From assembly GCA_963836195.1 (NCBI GenBank), contig CAWIIX010000015.1, forward strand, positions 1 through 64,000: a stretch of 64,000 bases of DNA, in the 5' to 3' direction. The notes under the pieces are model-generated. The model made no database searches, was not told the DNA's origin, and worked only from the letters and a program-made list of their open reading frames with translations. The stretch comes from Trebonia sp963836195. Its GTDB lineage: Bacteria; Actinomycetota; Actinomycetes; Streptosporangiales; Streptosporangiaceae. Of this stretch, positions 1-7,911 are shown in pieces. Numbering within the stretch: position 1 is the stretch's first letter; each line of letters starts with the position of its first letter. The position numbers were made by a program, and so were the translations under genes.

Positions 1-1158
1 GTCCGGTAGCCCGGGTCCTTCGTGTCGCCCGCGACGCAACCCCGGGTGACCTCATCCTGCGCCCAGGTCGCGAGGCCCTGGTCGGCCGCCATCGACGCCT
101 GCCACGCCATCGTGAGGTCGCTCAGCAGCGCTGGCGGCAGCGCCGCCCGGCCCTGCATGGTCGCCAGGCTGGCGAGCAGCGCCCGCCGGGAGCTCACCGC
201 GCGGCTGAAGACCGCGGCGTCGCCGTCCAGGTTCGGCCCGCAGCGGTAGACATCGTTATAGGCGTTGTTGATCGCCGTGCGATCGGTGACGCTGCTGGCC
301 AGCATCCCGGCGACGGTCGACGCGGCCCGCCGCTCGGAGACCGCCGCCGATGAGACGGACGCGGACGGCGACGGCGAGGCGGATGCTGGCGCGGTCGGCG
401 AGCTCGCGGCAACCGAGGCGGTCGGGGTCGTCGACGTGGTGGAGCTGGCGGCCTCGTTGATCGTCTCGTGGTGGCTGAACGGGTGCAGCACGAGCACGAT
501 CGCCACCACCGCGACCGCCGCCACGGCGGCCAGACCCGACCAGAGCAGCGGCGCGCGGGACCGCCGGTCGCCGCCTCCCGGGCGGCGCGGAGGCCCAGGC
601 GGGGCCGGCTGCCCGGACGGGCCGCTGGCCGGAGCCGGCTGGAACGGTTGACGGTACGGCGGCTGGTAGCCGGGGCCCGGGTACGGCATCGGCTGCAGCT
701 GGTAGCCGGGGGACTGGTACGGCTGAGGCTGCTGGGCGTCCGGCTGGTACACCGGGGGCGGGCTCGCGAGCTGCTGATTCGCAGTCGGCGGACTAGCCGG
801 AGGCTGGAACGGGCTGCGCGGTTCGGTGGGGCTGTACCAATCGCTCCATTCGTTCCGCGGCGGGGAGTCCGGCCCGGCAATGGGCGCCACGCTCGGCAGG
901 CCGACCTCGGTGAAACCCGGCCCGCTATGCTCCCCCTGGTGCTGGTGCTGGTGCTGGTGCTGGTGCTGGTGCTGGTGCTGGTGCCTGCGTGACTCCGGGT
1001 ACAGGTCCAGGTCCGGCTCCGGGTGCAGGAGCCTCGGCCGCCGGGGGCTCGTCGATGACGCGCTGCCCGCACCTGACGCAGAACCTCGCACCCGAGCGCA
1101 GCCCCGTCCCGCATCTGCCGCACCAGCGGCTCAGCTCTGCCACCGCACCACCGCCCAC
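1..1158 (-). pseudogene. Zinc-ribbon/proline-rich single-pass membrane protein, frameshifted and cut by the window edge
   Basis: The minus-strand reading begins at GTG 1158 (an inner GTG at 1143 is also possible) with a zinc ribbon of two CxxC pairs (CGRCG and CVRCG, about residues 13-31). An Ala-Pro tract follows, then a stop at 925-927. Dropping one G from the GGGGG run at 932-936 restores a frame that runs on to position 1: a Pro/Gln/Tyr-rich stretch, one membrane segment (about 490-540), a Ser/Thr/Ala linker and a helical extracellular domain with two Cys (YRCGP and RGCVAG). The C-terminal domain matches that of the gene at 9594-11372 in layout and in motifs around both Cys, so the two are paralogues. 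Function is unknown; a cell-envelope role is inferred. The frameshift may be real or a sequencing error. Confidence 0.7.
936..983. repeat. Hexanucleotide tandem repeat, 8 x CTGGTG
   Basis: Eight perfect tandem copies of CTGGTG (CACCAG on the coding minus strand) encode an Ala-Pro tract inside the zinc-ribbon gene. The 6-base unit keeps frame when copy number changes, but the adjoining run of five C (932-936) is exactly where the reading frame breaks. Confidence 0.95.
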
Positions 1159-1507
1159 CTTTTCGACTCAGCGTATGGGAGCGTTCTCCGGCTGCCAAGG
1201 GGAGCGCGACGCACTGACCGCGCTGCCCCGCGTCGGCGCCGGGACGATCCGTCGCGGTCGCAACCGAGGTCGTGCGGCGGTCGCCAACGCGGTCGGTCCG
1301 GTCGCGCCGCTCACCTGTACCGACGTGCGTCGACGGCCTCGCAATGAGCCCCGAGCACAAATGATCGTATAGGAAGTGATGGCGGTAGTTATAACAATGA
1401 TCACGTCACGGGAGTTGAATGGTGATGAGCGGCCCATATATGTTCAGGGCATCGCAGGACCCGGTGCCGCCGTCGCAGGCGGTTGACCGACAGGGAGGTC
1501 GGCGCTC
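1159..1507. other. Divergent intergenic region
   Basis: No supported gene. It separates the minus-strand zinc-ribbon gene from the plus-strand CoA-transferase operon and should carry both promoters. An AT-richer stretch at about 1359-1420 is the likeliest promoter/operator zone for the operon. A GGGAGG Shine-Dalgarno lies 9 bases before ATG 1508. Confidence 0.5.
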
Positions 1508-2751
1508 ATGGGCGACCACACCAGCGCGGGACCAGGCGACGGCGGCACGCTCGGCCGGGAGAGCAGGGCGGCGCTCTCCGGGGTGCGGGTGCTCGACCTC
1601 ACCCACCAGGTCGCCGGCCCTTCGGCCACGCTGATGCTGGCGTTCCTCGGCGCGGAGGTCGTCAAGGTGATCGCGCCGGGCAGCCGGGACAGCTACGACG
1701 GCATCGCGTTCTACCTCAACAACGCCTCCAAGAAGTCCATCGAGCTCGACCTGAAGTCAGACGCGGGCGTCCAGACGGCCCTGCGCCTCGCCGACCAGGC
1801 CGACATCTTCGTGGAGAACTTCTCGCCCGGGGTGATCGACCGCCTCGGCCTGTCCTGGGACGTCCTCTCCGAACGGAACCCGCGCCTGATCTACGCCCAG
1901 GTGAAGGGGTTCGCCGAGGACTCGCCGTACCGGGACTTCCCGTGCTTCGACCCGATCGCGCAGGGCTTCGCCGGAGGGTCCGCCATCACCGGCGAGCCGG
2001 ACGGGCTGCCGATGAAGCCCGGCCCTGACGTGGGCGACACCGGCACCGGCATGGTGCTCGTCGGCGCGATCCTGGCCGCGCTCTACCAGCGGGAGCGGGA
2101 CGGGCTCGGCCAGCGGGTCCAGATCGCGATGACCGACCAGGTGGCGACGTTCATGCGGATCCACTTCGGGTGGCCGATCGAGCGGCAGATGGACACACCG
2201 CGGTTCGGCAATCGCCCGCCGTTCCTCGTCACCACCGCGCCGTCGGACATCTTCCCCTGCCCGCCGTTCGGGCCGAGCGACTACGTGCACATCCACGCGG
2301 GCAGCGACCGCCAGTGGGAGCGGATGGCCAAGCTGATGGGCCGCGAGGACATGCTCGGCGACGAGCGCTTCGCGACGATGGCGAGCCGGGGCGAGCACAA
2401 GGCCGAGGTCGACGCGGCCGTCCGCGCCTGGACCGCGACCCTGGACAAGATGGCGGCGATGGCCGCCCTCGGCGCGGCCGGGGTGCCGCCGGCGCGATCC
2501 GATCCACCACCGAGGTCCTCAATGATGGCGACCTGCGCGAGCGCGGCATCTTCGTCACCGTTGACGACCCCGGCCGGGGCAAGGTCACCATCCCCGCCTA
2601 CCCGGTCACGATGTCCAGGTCCCCGGTTCGGGTGACGGCGCCCCCGCAGCCGGGGCAGCACACCGCCGAGGTGCTGCGGGAGTGGCTCGGCGCCGACGCC
2701 GCGGCGGTCGAACCCTTCGTCGGCCACGAGGGCGCGGACGGCGCGCCGTGA
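1508..2751 (+). CDS. Family III CoA-transferase (CaiB/BaiF/Frc type), frameshifted near its 3' end
   Basis: Transfers CoA between acyl-CoA and a free carboxylic acid, probably activating the substrate of the operon. The N-terminal motif VRVLDLTHQVAGP, the ENFSPGVIDRLGL motif, the catalytic Asp in CFDPIAQ and GEPDG are all typical. The first frame runs to about 2490 and then turns to nonsense, ending at 2635. The family's C-terminal motif STTEVLNDGDLRERG and a normal tail continue in another frame to TGA 2749-2751. One missing G around GTGCCGCCGG (2484-2495) explains this. The start is ATG 1508 with GGGAGG upstream. The repaired protein is about 413 residues, normal for the family. The next gene overlaps the stop as GTGA. 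Confidence 0.85.
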
Positions 2752-3962
2752 TCAGGCGCGAGGTCGCGATCGTCGGCATCGGGCAGACCCCGTACGCCAG
2801 GGCGCTGCCGGGCACCGCCTGGGAGCTGGCCGTCGAGGCGATCCTGGCCGCCCTGGCCGATGCCGGGATCGACCCGAAGGACGTGGACGGCCTGTGCCGC
2901 TTCGCGCCGCCGTTCGAGACCGTCAGCGAACCGCAGCTGGTCCGCGCCCTCGGCATCGGCGAGCTCACGTTCTTCGCCGAGTCGCCCCTCGGCGGCGAGG
3001 CCCTCGGCGCGGTCATCGCGCACGCCGCCGCCGCGGTCAAGGCGCGGCTCGCGAGCACCGTCGTCGTCTACCGCGCGCTCAGCCAGTCCAAGGGCGGCCG
3101 GTTCGGCCGGGCCGACGGCCGCGGCCCGGGCGGAACCGGCGCCGGCGCCGGCGCCGGCGTCGACCCGAACGCGCACGTCGTGGTGGCCGAGGAGGACAAT
3201 CGGTCGTTTGCCTGGCCGTACGGGCTCATGTCGCCCGGCCAGCTGTTCGCCCTGTGGGCCAGAAGGTACGCCATCGTCAACGGCCTCACCGACGAGGACC
3301 TCACCCAGGCCCTCGGCGCCATCGCCATCACCCAGCGGCGATACGCCAACAACAACCCCAGCGCGATGATGCGGGACCGGAAGATGGACGCCGACGACTA
3401 CCGGAACGCCCGGATGATCAGCGAGCCGCTCCGCCTGTTCGACCTCTGCCTGGAGAACGACGGCGCCTGCGCCTACGTGGTCACCGGCGCGGAAACCGCC
3501 CGGGCGCTCCGCGACGACCCGGTGTACCTGCTGTCGGCCACCCAGACGATCAGCCCCTACCGCGAGCCGATGGGCATCTACGTCACCGGAGAGCTGCTCG
3601 AGCTGTTCCCGCCCGCCACCGCCGCGCGGCTGTTCGCCGACGCCGGGGTGGGCAGGAGGGACATCGATGTGGCCGAGTTCTACGACGCGACCTCGTACAT
3701 GCCGCTGCGGTCGCTGGAGTCCTACGGCTTCGTCCCCGACGGCCAGGCCTGGCGCTACGTCACCGAGACCGGGACCGGGCCAGACAGCCCGCTGCCGGTC
3801 AACACCCACGGCGGGCATCTGTCCGAGGCCTACCTGCACGGCATGAACGGCGTGCTCGAGGCGGTCAGGCAGCTTCGCGGCACCGCCAGCAACCAGGTCG
3901 CCGACCCGGAGATCGCCCTCGTCGGCGCGCCGGCCGGCGGCGCCATGATCCTGGCCCGGTAG
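2748..3962 (+). CDS. Thiolase-superfamily lipid-transfer protein (Ltp2-like aldolase candidate)
   Basis: About 404 residues from GTG 2748, which overlaps the upstream stop by 4 bases and matches the family start VAIVGIGQTPY. The thiolase fold is visible, but the usual nucleophilic Cys motif is replaced (ESPLGGEALGAV), as in SCP-x/Ltp proteins rather than true thiolases. Late motifs EFYDATSYMPL and NTHGGHLSEAYLHG fit the Ltp subfamily. Known family: Ltp2 with a DUF35 partner performs retro-aldol cleavage of the steroid side chain in actinobacteria. The next gene is exactly such a DUF35 protein, so a two-subunit aldolase is inferred. A Gly/Ala-rich insertion near residue 130 (GTGAGAGAGVD) is unusual. 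The substrate is unknown. Confidence 0.85.
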   Translation: MIRREVAIVGIGQTPYARALPGTAWELAVEAILAALADAGIDPKDVDGLCRFAPPFETVSEPQLVRALGIGELTFFAESPLGGEALGAVIAHAAAAVKARLASTVVVYRALSQSKGGRFGRADGRGPGGTGAGAGAGVDPNAHVVVAEEDNRSFAWPYGLMSPGQLFALWARRYAIVNGLTDEDLTQALGAIAITQRRYANNNPSAMMRDRKMDADDYRNARMISEPLRLFDLCLENDGACAYVVTGAETARALRDDPVYLLSATQTISPYREPMGIYVTGELLELFPPATAARLFADAGVGRRDIDVAEFYDATSYMPLRSLESYGFVPDGQAWRYVTETGTGPDSPLPVNTHGGHLSEAYLHGMNGVLEAVRQLRGTASNQVADPEIALVGAPAGGAMILAR

Positions 3963-3978
3963 CGAGGAGCGCACAGCG

Positions 3979-4383
3979 ATGGCGATTATCCCCGCCGCAA
4001 CCGACCTGACCAGGCCCTACTGGGACGCCGCCCGTAACCGCAAGCTCGTCATCCAGCGCTGCAACAACTGCGCGAATTACTGGCACCCGCCGCTGCCGGG
4101 CTGCCCGCACTGCCATGCGACCGACATCGGCTGGCAGCAGGTCTCCGGCACCGGGACCGTCTACACCTACACCGTGGTCAGGCACGCGACCCACGCCGCG
4201 CTGGCCGGCCACATCCCCTATGTCGTCGCGATCGTCGAGCTCACCGAGGGCCCCCGGATCGTGACCGGCATTACCGGCTGCGACCCGAGCGACGTCAGGG
4301 CCGGGATGGAGGTCCGGGTCCGGTTTGCCGCCGTCACCGACGACGTGACGCTCCCGTACTTCGAGCCCGCCTCGCCAAGCTGA
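3979..4383 (+). CDS. DUF35/OB-fold zinc-ribbon protein (acyl-CoA-associated)
   Basis: 134 residues. The N-terminal rubredoxin-like zinc ribbon has Cys28, Cys31, Cys42 and Cys45 (CNNC...CPHC), followed by an OB-fold (GTVYTYTVVRHATH, PYVVAIVELTEGPRI). Such proteins bind acyl-CoA and form complexes with thiolase-like Ltp proteins. The gene sits 16 bases after the thiolase-like gene with GAGGAG upstream of ATG, so it is almost surely the partner subunit. ChsH2-type proteins fuse this domain to a hydratase; here it stands alone. Confidence 0.9.
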   Translation: MAIIPAATDLTRPYWDAARNRKLVIQRCNNCANYWHPPLPGCPHCHATDIGWQQVSGTGTVYTYTVVRHATHAALAGHIPYVVAIVELTEGPRIVTGITGCDPSDVRAGMEVRVRFAAVTDDVTLPYFEPASPS

Positions 4384-4433
4384 CCCCCGGCGGTCGCCAT
4401 CAGCTAAAACCTGCTCGAGCGTAGGAGGGAACC

Positions 4434-5273
4434 GTGGGACTACTCGACGGCAAGGTTGCCTTGGTCACCGGGGCGGCGCGCGGGCAGGGTCGCTCGCACG
4501 CGATCCGGCTCGCGCAGGAGGGCGCCGACATCATCGCGCTCGACGCGTGCGCCACCCCGGACTGGCTCAGCTACCCGCTGGCGACCGAGGCTGACCTGCG
4601 GCAGACGGTCAAGCAGGTCGAGGCGCTCGACCGGCGGATCATCGCCCGCAAGGCCGACATCCGCGACCTCGCGGCGGTGCGGTCGGTGCTCGACGCGGGC
4701 CTGGCCGAGCTCGGCGGGCGGCTCGACATCGTGGCCGCGAACGCCGCGATCATCTCCCGGCCGCAAGACACCTGGGACATCGACCTGGACCAGTTCCGTG
4801 AGCTCGTCGACGTGACGCTGACCGGGACCTTCATCACCGTCAAGGCGGCGATCCCGCCCATGATCGCGGCCGGGAACGGCGGGTCGATCGTGCTGACCTC
4901 CTCGGGCGCGGCGATCACGGCCGGCGGCGGTCTGGCCGACTACAAGGCGGCCAAGAACGGCGTCCTCGCGCTCAAGGACACCCTCGCCTGCGAGCTCGCC
5001 AGGCACTTCATCCGGGTCAACGCGATCTGCCCGACCGCGGTGGACACGCCGATGATCCAGAACGAGAACCTGTACCGCGCGTTCCGGCCGGACCTGTCCT
5101 CCCCCGGACGCGAGGACGTGCAGGCGGGGTTCGCGGAGATGAACCTGCTGCCGATCCCGTGGGTGGACCCGGTCGACGTCTCCAACGCGATCGTCTGGCT
5201 CGCCTCGGACGCCGCCCGCTACGTCACCGGCGTCACGCTGCCGATCGACGCAGGGAACCACCTCAAGTGCTGA
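4434..5273 (+). CDS. Mycofactocin-coupled SDR family oxidoreductase
   Basis: 279-residue short-chain dehydrogenase from GTG 4434 with GGAGGG 6 bases upstream. The nucleotide-binding motif TGAARGQG, NAAI, catalytic Ser (VLTSSGAA) and YxxxK (DYKAAK) are visible. The GQGRSHAIRLAQEGADIIALD segment and the insertion after it match SDRs that hold their NAD cofactor tightly and pass electrons to mycofactocin (known for the TIGR03971 group). It likely oxidises a hydroxy intermediate released by the CoA-ester pathway upstream. No mycofactocin biosynthesis genes are in the window, so the cofactor link rests on family resemblance. Confidence 0.85.
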   Translation: MGLLDGKVALVTGAARGQGRSHAIRLAQEGADIIALDACATPDWLSYPLATEADLRQTVKQVEALDRRIIARKADIRDLAAVRSVLDAGLAELGGRLDIVAANAAIISRPQDTWDIDLDQFRELVDVTLTGTFITVKAAIPPMIAAGNGGSIVLTSSGAAITAGGGLADYKAAKNGVLALKDTLACELARHFIRVNAICPTAVDTPMIQNENLYRAFRPDLSSPGREDVQAGFAEMNLLPIPWVDPVDVSNAIVWLASDAARYVTGVTLPIDAGNHLKC

Positions 5274-5296
5274 GCGACCGGTAAGGGGAACTGACG

Positions 5297-6409
5297 ATGC
5301 GGACGCAAGCGGCCGTGCTGTACAGGGCCGGCACCGACTGGCAGGTCGAGGACATCGAGCTCGACCCGCCGCAGGCCGGAGAGGTCCTCGTGCGGGTGGC
5401 CGCCGCCGGGCTCTGCCACTCCGAGGAGCACCACCGGGTCGGCGACATCCCGTTCGCCGGGCCGATGATCGGCGGGCACGAGGGCGCCGGGCACGTCGAG
5501 GCCGTCGGGCCCGGGGTCTCGCTGGCCCAGCCAGGCGACTACATCGTCTTCTCCTCGATCCCGAACTGCGGCCGGTGCCCGTCCTGCGTGCGCGGCCGGC
5601 AGAACCTGTGCGACGTCGCGGCCGGGATCATGACCGGCAGGCAGATCTCCGACGGCGGCTCGAGGCACCGCAACCTGGCCGGCCAGGACCTCACCATCAC
5701 CTGCCTGGTCGGCTGCTACGCCCGGCACACCGTTGTCAACGAGGCGTCGGTCATCGTTGTGGACCCGTCGGTCCGACCGGAGGCGGCCTGCCTGACCGGC
5801 TGCGGGGTGCCGACCGGCTGGGGCTCGTCCGTCTACGCAGGCGGCGTCCGCCCCGGCGACGCGGTCGCGGTGGTCGGCGTCGGCGGACTGGGCTCGGCGG
5901 CGGTCCAGGGCGCGCGGCTGTCCGGTGCGCGGCACATCTTCGCGATCGACCCGGTCGAGTTCAAGCGGTCCTCGGCGCTGGGGTTCGGCGCGACCCACGC
6001 GTCGACCGACGTGGCGGCCGCGTTCGAGCTGATCCGCGAGGTCACCTGGGGCCGGATGTGCGACGTGGTGGTGCTGACGATGGGCACCGGCGACGCGTCC
6101 CTGATGGACGCGGTGCTGGCGCTGGCCGCCAAGCGCGGCCGGATCGTCGTCACCAACATCTACCCGATGACCGACACCCACCCGCGGCTGGCGTTGTCCG
6201 GGCTTGCACAGTGGGAGAAGCAGATCGTCGGGTGTATCTTCGGATCGGTCAACTCCCGGGCGGACGTGCCGATGCTGCTGGACTTGTACAAGCACCGGCA
6301 ATTGGATCTGGACGCCATGGTCACCAGCACCTATCCTCTTGAGGGCATCAACCAGGGCTACCAGGACATGCACGAGGGGAAAAACATTCGCGGGGTCCTC
6401 GTCATGTAG
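5297..6409 (+). CDS. Zinc-dependent alcohol dehydrogenase, NDMA-dependent (mycofactocin-associated) type
   Basis: 370-residue class III-like medium-chain dehydrogenase. The catalytic zinc ligands are Cys in GLCHSEEH, GHEGAGH and Cys in LTGCGVPTGWGS. The structural zinc Cys cluster is CGRCPSCVRGRQNLC. The NAD fold is VVGVGGLGSAAVQGARL. The pattern matches the Rxyl_3153-type NDMA-dependent dehydrogenases known to co-occur with mycofactocin. ATG 5297 follows AAGGGGA. It is the last gene of the operon with the SDR 24 bases upstream, suggesting sequential oxidation of alcohol products. Confidence 0.88.
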   Translation: MRTQAAVLYRAGTDWQVEDIELDPPQAGEVLVRVAAAGLCHSEEHHRVGDIPFAGPMIGGHEGAGHVEAVGPGVSLAQPGDYIVFSSIPNCGRCPSCVRGRQNLCDVAAGIMTGRQISDGGSRHRNLAGQDLTITCLVGCYARHTVVNEASVIVVDPSVRPEAACLTGCGVPTGWGSSVYAGGVRPGDAVAVVGVGGLGSAAVQGARLSGARHIFAIDPVEFKRSSALGFGATHASTDVAAAFELIREVTWGRMCDVVVLTMGTGDASLMDAVLALAAKRGRIVVTNIYPMTDTHPRLALSGLAQWEKQIVGCIFGSVNSRADVPMLLDLYKHRQLDLDAMVTSTYPLEGINQGYQDMHEGKNIRGVLVM

Positions 6410-6521
6410 TTTTCCTTTTCCGGCGGCGGGGTAGCCACACGGGGCAGTAGGGCGAACCGCAACGCGCAAAGTGGTGCTAGGTCCATGGCGGCACCTCCAC
6501 GCGGCGAGAATGATCGGTGGT

Positions 6522-7778
6522 ATGAGCAGCAACGGGCAGACGATCGCGGCCGAGGCATACCCGTTGAGTGGATCGCACGTCATCGCGGCGGCGAGATCGC
6601 ATCAGTCGTGGTTTGACCGCCGCTACGAGATGGCCGCCTACTGGATCTTCGGGGCCTACGCGGTCGCCGTCGTCCTGCTGGCCGGGGGCCAGGACGTGAT
6701 CTGGGCGGCGTGGGCGGCGCCCGCCTACTGCATCGCCGCGCTGGCATTGCCGTGGTCTCGCTCCTGGGGCGTCGCCGTGCTGGTGGCCGTGTTCGCGGTT
6801 GCGGCGCCACTGCTGGCCCTGATGGCCCAGGGCGGCGAGTGGGCGGCCGGGATGACCGTCATCGAGCGCTCCGCCACGCTGCTGATCAAGGACGGAACCC
6901 CGTACCTGTCATCCGGGCAGCTCTCGTCGTGGCTGGCTTACAACCCCTATCTGCCGGCCATGGCGCTGTTCGGACTGCCCGGCGCGGTCGGCCTGCAGGG
7001 GGCACCGGGAGACCCGAGGGTCTGGCTGGTCCTGGTCACGGTGGCGGGATTCGCGGCGGCGCTGAGCCTCGCGGTCCCGCATTCGGTGCGGGACTGCGCG
7101 GGCTGCCGCCGCACCCTGCTGCGGTCGATCGCGTTCGCGATCGCCTGCCCGGCGGTCGCGCTCAACCTGGCGGTCACCACCACCGACCCGCCGGTGCTGG
7201 CGCTCATGGTGCTCGCGCTGGCCTTGCTCAACTTTCCCGAGCGCACCTGGCCCGCCGCGGTGGCGCTGGGCCTGGCCTGCGCGATGAAGCCGACCGCGTG
7301 GCTGGCGATCCCGGTGCTGGCCGCGATGCTCCGCTACCGTGACGGAACGGGCGCGGCGGTCAAGTTCACCGCCACCTCGGTCGCCGTCTTCCTGGCGATC
7401 ACGCTCCCGGTCATGCTGGCCAACCCGGTCGCGATGGCGCAGAACACGGTGCTGTTCCCGCTCGGCCTGACCGCCCACCTGACGCCGGCCCAGAGCCTGA
7501 CCCCGGGCGACCTGCTGGCCCGGACCGGCCCGGTCGGCCACGACCTCTCGGTCGGCCTGCTGCTGGTGGTCGGCATCGCCGTGGGCGTCCTGCTCCTCAT
7601 CCGCCCGCCCCGCACCCCGCGCGCGGCCGCCTGGTGGCTGGCGATCGGACTGGCCCTCATGTTCACGCTGGGGCCGGACGAGCGCTTCGGGTACTTCATC
7701 TACCCGCTCGGCCTGGTTGGCTGGCTGCTGCTCACCCGCCCGGCTGAACAACCCCTGGAACCCGTCCCAGTCGAGTGA
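6522..7778 (+). CDS. Polytopic membrane protein, GT87/DUF2029-like mannosyltransferase candidate
   Basis: About 418 residues with roughly ten hydrophobic segments from residue 35 to the C-terminus, and a basic/aromatic N-terminal segment (SHQSWFDRRYEMAAYW). Short loops carry AMKPTAWLAIPVLAAM, resembling the DUF2029 family of polyprenyl-phosphate-sugar-dependent glycosyltransferases, whose members build cell-wall glycolipids. The catalytic Asp of that family near the first loop is not clear, so the enzyme call is tentative. Starts at 6471, 6510 and 6522 are all possible; 6522 leaves a compact N-terminus. It stands alone, followed by a hairpin. Confidence 0.5.
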   Translation: MSSNGQTIAAEAYPLSGSHVIAAARSHQSWFDRRYEMAAYWIFGAYAVAVVLLAGGQDVIWAAWAAPAYCIAALALPWSRSWGVAVLVAVFAVAAPLLALMAQGGEWAAGMTVIERSATLLIKDGTPYLSSGQLSSWLAYNPYLPAMALFGLPGAVGLQGAPGDPRVWLVLVTVAGFAAALSLAVPHSVRDCAGCRRTLLRSIAFAIACPAVALNLAVTTTDPPVLALMVLALALLNFPERTWPAAVALGLACAMKPTAWLAIPVLAAMLRYRDGTGAAVKFTATSVAVFLAITLPVMLANPVAMAQNTVLFPLGLTAHLTPAQSLTPGDLLARTGPVGHDLSVGLLLVVGIAVGVLLLIRPPRTPRAAAWWLAIGLALMFTLGPDERFGYFIYPLGLVGWLLLTRPAEQPLEPVPVE

Positions 7779-7803
7779 AACGGGATCACTGAGATGAAAT
7801 GCC

Positions 7804-7820
7804 CGGCTTGAAATAAGCCG
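7804..7820 (+). terminator. Short hairpin after the membrane-protein gene
   Basis: Perfect 6-base stem CGGCTT/AAGCCG around a GAAAT loop, followed by TTGATT, 26 bases after the stop at 7778. It is a weak intrinsic-terminator candidate. Confidence 0.4.
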
Positions 7821-7911
7821 TTGATTAACCAGTGCCCATCGGTGGCAAAAACAATGAGGGGAGCGCAATAAGCCGGCCGATTTGGCCGGCCGGGGGAGGG
7901 TTCGGGGGACT

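Noticed and set aside
194..1360. Long Arg/Ser/Thr-rich open frame on the minus strand
   Set aside because: Different frame from the zinc ribbon and the membrane segment; composition typical of a GC-rich shadow frame.
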